From Ceratotherium simum simum (Eukaryota; Chordata; Mammalia; Perissodactyla; Rhinocerotidae), in assembly GCF_000283155.1 (NCBI RefSeq), contig NW_004454159.1, forward strand, positions 24,174,416-24,238,415: a stretch of 64,000 nt of DNA. The letters are read 5' to 3'. Below the pieces are notes generated by a model. The model was not told where the DNA came from and made no database searches. It saw only the letters and a list, made by a program, of their open reading frames with translations. Positions 46,446 through 55,460 of this stretch are shown here, one piece after another (within the stretch, counting starts at the first letter, position 1; every line of letters begins with the position of its first letter). The position numbers were made by a program, and so were the translations under genes.

Positions 46446-46454
46446 ACACACACA
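46411..46454. repeat. (CA)n microsatellite
   Basis: Alternating CA over about 44 bp with a single TA interruption. It lies inside the L1M just before the ERE and is likely length-polymorphic. Confidence 0.97.
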
Positions 46455-46484
46455 GAGAAATATAGCTTAAAAAGCCAATAGAGG

Positions 46485-46748
46485 GACAGGGCTGGTGGCA
46501 TAGTGGTTAAGTTCGCATGTTCCACTTCAGTGGCCCGGGGTTCCCCACTTCGGATCCCCTGACACGGACCTACTCGCTGCTCATCAGGCCATGCTGAGGT
46601 GGTGTCCCACATAAAAGAGCTACAACTTTACAACTATGATATACAACTATGTACTGGGGCTTTGGGGAGAAAAAAGGAAAAGAGGAAGATTGGCAACACA
46701 TGTTAGCACAGGGCCAATCTTCCTGAAAAAAAACAAAACAAACAAACA
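46485..46748 (+). mobile_element. ERE SINE (ERE2-like, long form), exact 16-bp duplication
   Basis: Head 'gacagggctggtggcatagtggttaag', B-box region, then 'gctgctcatcaggccatgctg', 'caactatgtactggggctttgggg' and, in addition, 'aggaagattggcaacacatgttagcacagggccaatcttcctg' before the tail. It therefore carries both the 'tactggggctttgggg' module and the ERE1-type 3' module. AAAAAGCCAATAGAGG occurs at 46469-46484 and 46749-46764 exactly. The left junction CTT/AAAAAG fits an L1 endonuclease site. Confidence 0.94.
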
Positions 46749-46968
46749 AAAAAGCCAATAGAGGAATATTGGAATTCCATTCCAATAAGATGGAATACTA
46801 AGTATATTTGATTAATTCAAAATAAAGCACAATGATTGAACAGAGGATTAAAGAAAAACCCAATATATGGTACAAATAAAAAACAAATAACAAAATAGTA
46901 GACCAACCATGTCCATAATTGTATTAAATGAAATGGACTAAACACTCCAATTAAAAGGTAGACTTGAA

Positions 46969-47780
46969 CAAAATATCAAAAAGAATAATAAACAAATAGC
47001 CAATAAGCATATGAAAAGTACTCAATGCAATGAATCATCAAGGAAATGCAATTAAAAAGCATAATAAGACACCAATACACACCCATGAGCATGGCTAAAA
47101 TTAAAAATATTGAGTAACAACACCAAACGTTTACAAGAGTGTGGATTAACCAGAAATCTTACGGAGGTTTAGCAGATATGCAAAATTGTGCAACCCCTTT
47201 AGAGAAGACTTTCTTATAAAATTAAACATGCATTTACCATTTAACCCCCCAATTTTTCTTCTAGTATTTACCCAAGGGACCAAAAAATATATGTTTATAA
47301 AAATGTACACAGATATTCATAGAAGGCTATTTACTCATAACAGCCAAACACAGGAAAACATTCAAATAACCATCAACAAGAAAATAAATGTTATAGTATA
47401 TTCATACAATAGAATATTACTAATCGATGAAAAGGAATGAACTTCTGATACATGTAAAAACATAGATAAACATCACACACATTAGGCTAAAATGAAGAAG
47501 TTGGTCACAGAAGAGTTTTACTGTACAATTCCAAATATACAGAATTCTAGAAGAGGTAAAATTATCCCATGGTAAAAAAAAATGAAAACAGCATTTCCCT
47601 CTGATGGGGAAGTAGGATGACTTGGTTGGGTAGATAAAACAAGGAAAATTTCTGGAGTGACGGAAATATATCTTCAAAGGGGTATGGGTTACAGGATTGT
47701 TACATTTGCCAAAACTCATCTAATTACACACTTAAGGTTTGTATGTCTGACTGTATGTAAATTTCATTTCAAAAAAACCA
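46969..47780 (+). mobile_element. L1M 3' end, sense (after internal deletion)
   Basis: ORF2 C-terminal and 3' UTR text: 'gccaataagcatatgaaaag', 'catcaaggaaatgcaattaaaaag', 'caccaatacacacccatgagcatgg', 'catttaccatttaaccccccaa', 'atattcatagaaggctatt', 'gaacttctgatacatg', and the terminus 'catttgccaaaactcatctaattacacacttaagg' to 'gtatgtaaatttcatttc'. It follows directly on the first ORF2 codons, so about 3 kb of ORF2 is missing between them. Confidence 0.8.
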
Positions 47781-47784
47781 TAAA

Positions 47785-50640
47785 CAAGAAAAACATTCCT
47801 ACATCTAACATCATACCCAATGGTGAAAGACTGAAAGTTTTTTTTCAAAGGTTAGAAACAAGGTAAGGATGCCTGCTTTTGCTACTTCTATTCGACATAG
47901 TACTAGAAGTCCTAGCCAGAGCAATTAAGCAAAAAAAAGAAATAAAGAGCATCCAAACTGGAAAGGTAGAACTACAATTAATCTCTGTTCACGGAAGTCA
48001 TGATTTTATATGTAGAAAACCCTAAAAATTCCACACACAAAAGACTGTTGAAACTAATAAACAAATTCAGCAAAGTTGCAGGATACAAAATCAACTCAAA
48101 AATCAATTGCATTTCTACATATTAACAATGAACAATTCAAAAAGGAAACTAAGAAAACAATTCAGTTTAAAATAGCATTAAAGAGAATAAAATACTTAGG
48201 AATAATCTTCCTCTGGGAGACAAAAAGACTTGTACACTGAAAACTACAAAACTTGGCTGAAAGAAATTGAAGACGACACAAATAAATATAAAGATACCAC
48301 ATTTCATAGACTGGGAGACTTAATATTGCTAAGATGTCAAAACTACCCAAATTCATCTAAGGACTCAATGCAATACTATCAAAATCCCAATGATGTTAAT
48401 AGAAAAATCTGTCCTAAAATTCATATGGGATCTCAAAGAACCCCGAATAGTCAAAACAATCTTGAAAAAGAGCAAAGCTGGAGGTCTCACATGTCTTTAA
48501 TTCAAAACTTACTACATATCTATGGTAATGAAAATAGTCTGGTATTGACATAAAGACAAACATATAGATCCACAGAATAGAATAGAGCACTCAGAAACAA
48601 ATACACGGTCACAAGATTTTCAACCAGGGTACCAAGATCATTCAATGGTGAAAGGACAGTCTTTTCAACAAATGGTGATGGAAAAACTGGATATCTACAT
48701 GCAAAAAAAATCAAAATATAAAATAAAATAAAGTATGATGCTCACCTTAAACCATAAACAAAAATTAACTAACACTGGATCAAAGATCTAAACATAGAGC
48801 TAAATCTATAAACTCTTAGAAGAAAAAATAGGAGAAAAGTTCACGACATTGAATTTAGCAATATTTTTTTAGAAGACTATTTTTAGAGCAGTTTTAAGAT
48901 TACAAAACAATTGAGAGGAAGGTACAGAGATTTCTCATATACCTCTTCTCCTGCACATACTTAGCCTTCCCCATCATCAACATCACTCAGCAGAGGCGTA
49001 TATTTTTTTACTAAGGATGAACCAACATTGACAAATCATAATCACCCAGGGTCCATAGTCAATACCTTAGGGTTCATTCTTGGTGTAACACATTTTATGG
49101 GTTTGGACAACAGTATAATGACATACATCCACCATTATAGTATCATACAAAGTGTTTTTACTGCCCTAAAAATCCTCTGTGTTTATTTATTCATCTTTCC
49201 CCCGACCTACCTCTCAGAACCACGGATCTATTACTATTTCCATAGTTTTGCCTTTTGCAGAATGTCATATTGTTGGAATCATACAGTATGTAGCATTTTC
49301 CTATTGGCTTGTTTCTCTTAGTAGGATGGATATAAGATTCCTCCATGTCTTTTCATGGCTTGATAGCTCATTTCTTTCTAGTACTTTTTAGTGATGAATA
49401 ATATTTCATTGCCTGGATGTACCACAGTTTATTGATCCATTCACCCACTGAAAGACTTCTTGGTTGCTTCCATGTTTTGGCAATTATGAATAAAGCTGCT
49501 ATAAACATCCTTGTGCAGTTTTTCATGTGGACTATGATACCTTTTTATGACATCAAAAGCACAAGCAGCAAAATTAAAAATAGATAAGTTGGACTTTATC
49601 AACATTTAAAACTTTTGTGCATCAAAAGACACTAGAAACAGAGGGAAAATGCAACCCACGGAATGGAAGAAAATTTTTGCAAATGACTTATCTGATTAGA
49701 GATTGATATCCAGAATATATAAAAAACTCCTACAACAACAACAATCCAGTTTAAACAATGGGCAAAGTTGAACAGACGTTTCTCCAAATAAGATGCACAA
49801 ATAGCCAATAAGATAGGAAAAAATGCTTAACTTCACTAATTATTAGGGCAATGAACACCACGATGAGATACCAATTCATACCCATTAGGATGGCTATTAA
49901 AAAAGAAACAAAAACAAAAACAAAAAAACAGAAAATAATATGTGTTGGTGAAGATGTGGAGAAATTGGAACCCTTGTACATTGCTGGTGGGAATGTAAAA
50001 TGTTACAGTCACTGTGGAAAATGGTATGGCAATTCTTCAAAAATTTAAACATAAAATTACCATATGACCCAGCAATTCCACTTCCAGGTGTATACCCAAA
50101 ACGCATGAAAACACAGACTCAAACAGATATTTGTACATTCGTGTTCATAGTAGCATTATTCACAATCATCAAAAGGTGGAAGCAGCCCAAGTTGCTTTGG
50201 ATACCTAAGTATCCATTGACAGATGAATGGATAAACAAAATGTGATATATACATACAATGGAATATTATTCAGCCTTAAAATGGAAGGAAATTCTGACAC
50301 ATGCTACAACGTGAATGAACTTTGAAGACATTATGCTAAATGAAATATGTCAGTCACAAAAAGACAAAGACTGTATGATTCCATTTATATGAGGTACCTA
50401 GAGTAGACAAATTCATAGAGATAGTAAGTAGAATGGTGTTGCCAGCGACTGGGAAGAGGGGAAAATGGAGAATTACTGTTTAATGGATACAGAGTTTCAG
50501 TTAGGGAAGATGGAAAAGTTCTGGATACGGGTGGTGGTGATGGTTGCACAACAATATGAATGTACTTAATGCCACTAAACTGTACACTTAAAAATAGTTA
50601 AAATGTCATTTTTATGTTACGCATATTTTCCATAATAAAA
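47785..50640 (+). mobile_element. L1M, sense, ORF2 RT region to 3' end, interrupted
   Basis: Starts in the RT region ('acatctaacatcatacccaatggtgaaagac', 'gtactagaagtcctagccagagcaattaag', 'ttgcaggatacaaaatcaac'). It continues through 'gaatagagcactcagaaac' and 'aaatggtgatggaaaaactgg' to 'gacattgaatttagcaat' (about 48863). After an antisense insertion it resumes at about 49536 with 'gacatcaaaagcacaagcagcaaaattaaaaatagataag'. It ends with 'tggtggtgatggttgcacaac', 'ccactaaactgtacacttaaaaatag' and 'ccataataaaaaatatt'. ORF2 pieces such as 48230-48553 are degraded. Confidence 0.85.
48866..49535 (-). mobile_element. L1M 3' end, antisense, nested in a sense L1M
   Basis: 'ttttttagaagactatttttagagcagttttaag', 'gagaggaaggtacagagatttctcat', 'aatcacccagggtccatagtc', 'gtttggacaacagtataatgac', 'gttggaatcatacagtatgtagc', 'catggcttgatagctca' and 'caattatgaataaagctgctataaac' are the antisense L1M 3' module. 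It is the same type as 35940-36560 but without that copy's continuation. The leading T-run is its poly(A) tail. The interrupted sense L1M continues on both sides. Confidence 0.88.
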
Positions 50641-50648
50641 AATATTAA

Positions 50649-50850
50649 GGGGCAGCCCTGTGGCATAGTGGTTAAGTTGGGCACACTCCATTTCAGCAGC
50701 CCAGGTTCGCAGGTTCGGATCCCAGGCATGGACATACACCACTCATGAGCCTTGCTGTGGTGGCAACCCACATATAAAGTAGAGGAAGATTGGCACAAGT
50801 GTTAGCTCAGGGCTAATGTTCCTCAGCAAAAAAAAAAAAAAAAAAAAAAA
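50649..50850 (+). mobile_element. ERE SINE (ERE1-like), sense, with 23-bp A tail
   Basis: 'ggggcagccctgtggcatagtggttaag', 'aggttcggatcccaggc', 'accactcatgagccttgctgtgg', 'taaagtagaggaagattggc', 'ctcagggctaatgttcctcagc' and an A run at 50828-50850. It is inserted at the A-rich end of the preceding L1M, so a duplication (AAAAATATTAA versus AAAAATTGAA) is unclear. Confidence 0.92.
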
Positions 50851-50879
50851 TTGAAACTAAATTTTTATTAAATGACATG

Positions 50880-51230
50880 GAATATAATTTTCTTTAAAAG
50901 TATATGATAAATGGAGAAGTATACTATAGCCATAGAAGTTTTTGATAGGAAAATTTTAAGTTGTAGAAAGGAGGTTGCTAGGCTGACTGAAATGAATATG
51001 CTTGCATGATAAGGATGAAGAAACAGAAGGAGTTTCTTCAGGTCAAGCATCGCCATTTCACATTGAGAATCAAATCCATTATTTTTTGAACTTGACAAGG
51101 AAGACCATGAGGAATACTAACGAACAGTTTTAAACATCTAAAACCCTTGTTCAGTGTGCAACATTGTAAAAGATGAATATTAGAAGTAATTTAAAAATAG
51201 AATCATAAATCTTTGATTTCATGCATTCTT
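50880..51230. other. No gene or clear repeat recognised
   Basis: AT-rich spacer; the 76-aa minus frame (50868-51098) has no domain. Confidence 0.4.
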
Positions 51231-51866
51231 TCTTTAAACAAGTATATATTAAATGCCACTTTGTGTCATGCATCATTCTAGGGGCTAGGAGACAGAAATG
51301 GAGAAGAGAAAGAGGAGAGGGTATGAAGGAAGGGAGTGAGGTGAGAGAGAGAGAGAATCTCTGGTAATAAGTGCTACGGAGATAAAGGAGCAAAGGGATG
51401 AGAAAGTGCTCAGAGCAGAGTGGGTTATCACCTTAAGTGTTGGAACAACCCTCTCTTGGATAGTGACATGTGGGCAAAGCTCTGAAGATGGTGAGGGAAG
51501 AATCCACGTGATAACTAAGGGAAAAAAATTCCAGGCAGAGAGATGAATAAATGTAAAATCGCCTTAGGCAGGAATTTGTCTGCTGTGTTCTATAAACACC
51601 AAATAGACCAGAGTAATTGAGGGTAGCTTGCAAGAGGCCGAGAGGTTAGAGATGAAACTAGATGGATAGTGGGAAGGCCAGGGCTTTTTAGACCATTGGA
51701 AGGACTTTGAATTTCATTATCTTTACTATCAACTATTGATGGGGTAAATTTTTATTAAATTCAGTTAAAATAAAGTGAGTACCTAGGGAGTTATACAACA
51801 GTTTCCTGAACATTTTGTGTACATAGTCATGGTGAATTTTGAGCTAATTTGATCTGTTTACATTTT

Positions 51867-52110
51867 TGTGTGTGTGTGTGTGGAAGACCAGCCCTGAACT
51901 AACATCCAATGCCAATCCTCTTCTTTTTTGCTGAGGAAGACTGGCCCTGGGCTAACATCTGTGCCCATCTTCCTCCACTTTATATGGGACGCCGCCACAG
52001 CATGGCTTTCCAAGAGGTGCGCCGGTGCACGCCCGGGATCCAAACTGGTTAACCCTGGGCCACCGCAGCGGAGCGCGCGCACTTAACCACTTGCGCCACC
52101 GGGCTGGCTC
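51867..52110 (-). mobile_element. ERE SINE (ERE1-like), antisense, nested in L2
   Basis: (GT)n at 51867-51881, 'ggaagaccagccctgaac', 'ctgaggaagactggccctggg', 'tttatatgggacgccgccacagc', 'gcgccggtgcacgcccggg', 'cgcagcggagcgcgcgcacttaacc', 'gccaccgggctggct'. It retains many CpGs. A clean duplication could not be read. The 74-aa minus frame (51858-52082) is SINE read-through. Confidence 0.9.
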
Positions 52111-52615
52111 ATTACTCTATTACGTTGAGAAAAGAACATGATGGGAGGAGGTAGGCAATGGAGATTAGTTAGGAGACTATTATAATAATCCAGGTGAGAG
52201 ATAATGGTGATTTGGACAATGAGAGTAGAATTGATAAGAAATGATTAACTTCAGGCTATATTTTTAAAGGTGAGCCTACAGGATATGCAAATGGATTTGC
52301 AGTGGAATATGACGGAAAAAAGGAGTCAAAGATAACTCCAAGATGTTAATCTATGCAACTGAAAGTATAGGTTTACCATCAAATGAATTGTGGAAGAATA
52401 TGAGAGAAGTAGGTTTATGGTCGTAAGGTCAGGAGCATTTTTTGGACTTACAAATGTGATATAAAGAGTACACAGTTGTATGTATGTGTTTTCAACTCAC
52501 AGGAGGGTCTGAACTGGAAATAAGATTTGGGAGACATAAATTTGGGAGTTGTCAGCAATATAAATGGTATTCAAAGCTATAAGACTATATGAGATCACTA
52601 AGCAACAGCTGGAGA

Positions 52616-52637
52616 GGGAAGGGGGGAGGGCATGGGG
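52616..52637 (+). other. Potential G-quadruplex tract
   Basis: Four or more G runs: GGG 52616-52618, GGGGGG 52621-52626, GGG 52628-52630 and GGGG 52634-52637, with loops of 1-3 nt. It sits in a longer purine tract near the antisense L2 end. Confidence 0.6.
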
Positions 52638-52640
52638 AGA

Positions 52641-53619
52641 GAGAGAAAAAAAGAGTACAAAATGAAAAAAATTAAAAACTGAGCATTGGAGCAGTTTAAA
52701 GTTGCAGACCGTCATAAAAGCAGGAGATTGTTAGCTTTTCAATAAGTCAAAAGGATACAATTTAGGATGAATTATGGATAAGAAAAGGAAGAAGTTGTAC
52801 ACATAATTCTCTGAACAGTTATGAAGCACAGATATGTGACAAGAAAAAACTGCACTTTTAGAATACAATACTATAATTCTAAGAAAATTCTTAGAAAAAT
52901 CTCAAATTAGCTGTTATCCCAACATATACAGAATTTCAGCGTTTATATTAATTCAACAGTTATTTATGGTGTGTCTGCTAAATAAAAGGCAGAGAAATGT
53001 CTTGGGTGAAATATCAGGTTTACTGTCCCTATACCTGGGAAGTTTATACAGTAGCAAAAGAAATAAGAGATATACTCAGATATCTATTGTTTAATTCATT
53101 ATGTGAAAAGTGACAACAAATGAATAAATTGTCAAAGGGAGGCTGGATCCCTTTTCATTCAATACGATTTAGGTGTACCTAACTTTTAAAAAAAAGTATG
53201 GACTCAGAAAAAGATTCCATGGTACCGCTGACTCCAGTCTCAAGCATCCCTTGTAAGAATCTGGTTTTTGTTATAGCTCTACATCTTTCTGTTTAGGCTT
53301 CACTTGTTGATAGTGGTTCCCAGCAGATCCAATCTTGTATCTTCTTTGACTACATTCCAGCAGAATAAAAAAGAGATTCTTTTCCCCAAAAGTTCTAACT
53401 GGCGTTCTGGGCCTGACTCTTATGGGTCTCAATCAAGTTATATTATATCTATGAAGCAATCAGTATGGCTGGGTCAAGGGTGGGGAAGCATGGACAGTGT
53501 TGCTTGGTTTAACCGTATGTCACATGTACAAGAGCTAAGGGTAGTAGAGCAATGGTCTCAGAAGACTGTCAGATTACTATTATGAGAGGAAGAAAGAATA
53601 ACTGCTAAACAGGGCAGAA
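52641..53619. other. No gene or clear repeat recognised
   Basis: Mixed sequence. The 93-aa plus frame at 53304-53585 has no domain or splice borders that I can support. Confidence 0.4.
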
Positions 53620-53712
53620 AACCACACACAATACATACATACGCATATTACATATAAAATATATAATATATGTGTATATGTTGTGTGTGAGTTATTGTGT
53701 GTGTGTGAGCAA
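53620..53712. repeat. CA/TA/TG-rich simple repeat region
   Basis: 'acacacaatacatacatac', 'atataaaatatataatatatgtg' and '(TG)n' with interruptions over about 90 bp. Confidence 0.8.
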
Positions 53713-53999
53713 AAAAGAACACATCAGAGACGTCGTAGAATTTGAGCTGGGACCTTGAGAATTTAGGTAAATGAAGGCATCCAAAAGAAAGAAAACATTG
53801 CAGTCTGAAGGAATTATAAAGCAAAGGGAGAGTGGCAAAAATATTTAATGGATGCTCAAAAATGATCAAGGCAAATTTGACTGGAGTATTGAATATATGT
53901 ATATATTGAGAACTCATGTAAAATGATGCTAAAAAGCCTTGGATGCCAGAGTAGAAGGTTGACACTTCATTTCTTAATGAGAATCCCTTGACATTTGGG
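53713..53999. other. No feature recognised
   Basis: Possibly an eroded antisense L2: 'gaaggcatccaaaagaaagaaaacattgcagtctg' and 'gccttggatgcc' are only suggestive. No gene. Confidence 0.3.
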
Positions 54000-54410
54000 G
54001 AGAAGTAACATGATGTATTATTTAGAATGCGTTTGCAACCAATAACAAAATACCCTATTAAAAGCAGCTTAAAGTCCAGAGGTAGGCATTTACAAGCTTT
54101 AAGCTGTTAATATCCTTCTATTCTATCATTCTCGATATGGTGACATTTGTCTTATGGCTTCATATCCTCACATATCAGAACAATAAACTCCTCTTTATGG
54201 AGCTTTCTCTTTCTCAGGAAAGGAAATATATTCCGAAAGTTCCCAGCATAAATTTGATTATATCTCTTTAGCCAAAACTGGGCCACATGCCCACCCTAGA
54301 CCAATCACTGGCAAGGGAGACTAGGTTGCCAATATTAGACTAGATCGATCATGATTTAGACTCTGCATTGGGCATTTTGCTACTCGTACTCAACCACAGT
54401 TCTATTAGCA
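54000..54410 (-). repeat. Candidate ancient LTR/L1-like repeat, antisense
   Basis: 'gcgtttgcaaccaataacaaaatacc', 'aagcagcttaaagtccagaggtaggc', 'ccaaaactgggccacatgcccaccctagaccaatcactggcaaggg' fit a frequent old mammalian repeat whose name I cannot fix. It may be related, in opposite orientation, to 4140-4525. Confidence 0.35.
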
Positions 54411-54925
54411 AAGAAAAAGAGGCAATGACTATTGAATAGACAGCCAATAGAATGTACCACATGTTAGGAAAGACAAAATTAATCTGGAATTTGTGTGCAG
54501 AATGGACGAGAAGGTGAGTTACAAAGGGCAGTGATGGAGAGCATATGGAGGCAGGGCATCAACCAGAGCATTGCCATTGAGAACTGTCTAAATAGTGTAA
54601 GCCTGGAGGACACAAACCACCATCTAATGTGAAGTTATAAAAAAGAGAGAGACACAGCGAGATCCTATTTGGTTTTTACTCTGCACTACCAGATTGTTTA
54701 ATTGCTTTAATTTCCTCATATCCCCAGGAGACCACTTACAACTGTCTAATATGTCTCCCAGTTTAATTTCTATTGAATACGTCTAAACCTCCTTCCTATA
54801 CTCTTCATCTACCCTCTGGCTTCGCTGGCAAAGGCAGTGTAAAAGCAGTCTTATTGCCATCTTTTATTTACTAAAATTTCTTCACTTTCCCCAGCTTAAT
54901 GCAACATTCAGCATTTGGTGTTTTG
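54411..54925. other. No gene or clear repeat recognised
   Basis: AT-rich with a pyrimidine-rich middle part; no supported frame. Confidence 0.4.
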
Positions 54926-54929
54926 CCAC

Positions 54930-55456
54930 TGTGGGGGATCAGAATTTGCCACCCCAAATGTGTGTCTTTGGCTTGATTATTTTTAAGGACAAAAGACTCA
55001 AACAGAAACTTTGACCTTCTCCCTAACTGCCTAAAGGAATTTAAGATAAAATGCCTGTTTTAGGAAGGAGCTATCACCACAGATAACTATAATGGCAGAT
55101 AAGGAAGAACCCAGCCAGGTTCATTTAATCAAAGTCTTCCCCATGTCTCATTGTGTTTGCAAGGTATGACAAACATTTGTTTACCAAAAATTTGCTGTTC
55201 CATCTCCATGTGAATTACTTGCCTGCCCTTTAAAGTCCTAAACCACTACCCCCAACATCCTCCTTTGTCTTTAGCTGAGGATGGTATTTAAGGTGATGGC
55301 CTTGGTCATTTTGACAAGTTACTCATTCTTCCTGGGTTTCCCCCATGTATGCGTTATTAAATTTCTTTGATTTTCTCCTGTTATTCTGTCTCATGTCAAT
55401 TCTTAGGCCAGCCAGAAGAAACTGGAGGGTAGAAGAATATGCCTTCCTTCCCTACA
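54930..55456 (+). mobile_element. Solo ERV-type LTR with 4-bp target duplication
   Basis: 527-bp element with TG..CA ends (TGTGGGGGATC..CCTTCCCTACA) and short inverted termini (TGTGGGG / TGTAGGG). It is flanked by CCAC at 54926-54929 and 55457-55460. A four-bp duplication is typical of class I (gammaretrovirus-like) ERVs. Internal promoter-like TATTTAAGG lies at 55287-55295 and an ATTAAA poly(A)-like signal near 55356. No internal retroviral sequence (primer site, gag, pol, env) flanks it, so it is a recombination-derived solo LTR. The subfamily is not named. Confidence 0.75.
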
Positions 55457-55460
55457 CCAC

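Larger units (their letters stand above)
44690..46968 (+). mobile_element. L1M 5' part: 5' UTR, ORF1 region and start of ORF2, sense
   Basis: 5' UTR-like text ('cctggctttctgcctggagacactttcc', 'agcagagcacagcagttttgc') is followed by the ORF1 region: 'ggaattagtagacaagg', 'gaagaaatgataggtcaaattggcc', 'aacttcaagatccaggaatgtcagcagatcccaaacag', 'aaaatattgaaagcagcaag' and 'ctaatcagaaacaatgtagaccagaagac'. The ORF1-ORF2 spacer and the first ORF2 codons follow ('gtattaaatgaaatggactaaacactccaattaaaagg', 46930-46962). The 66-codon frame at 45394-45591 lies in the ORF1 region. A CA repeat and an ERE interrupt it. Confidence 0.75.
51235..52640 (-). mobile_element. L2 LINE, antisense, about 1.2 kb, split by an ERE
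   Basis: Starts with the reversed L2 tail ('tattaaatgccactttgtgtcatg'), then 'cattctaggggctaggagacag'. It runs on through 'gtttttgagaccattggaaggactttg'-like text. After the ERE it continues with 'ggagattagttaggagactattataataatccaggtgagag', 'ggagtcaaagataactccaagatg' and 'aaatttgggagttgtcagcaatataaatgg'. This is the L2 RT-region order in antisense. The ERE at about 51867-52110 lies inside. Confidence 0.85.

Noticed and set aside
46411..46454. CRISPR-like or tandem array
   Set aside because: It is a plain (CA)n microsatellite. No spaced direct repeats exist anywhere in the window.
20559..52082. tRNA gene-like A/B boxes (for example GGTTCGGATCC) at many sites
   Set aside because: All lie inside ERE SINE heads with SINE bodies, A-rich tails and often target duplications. 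They are tRNA-derived SINE promoters, not tRNA genes.
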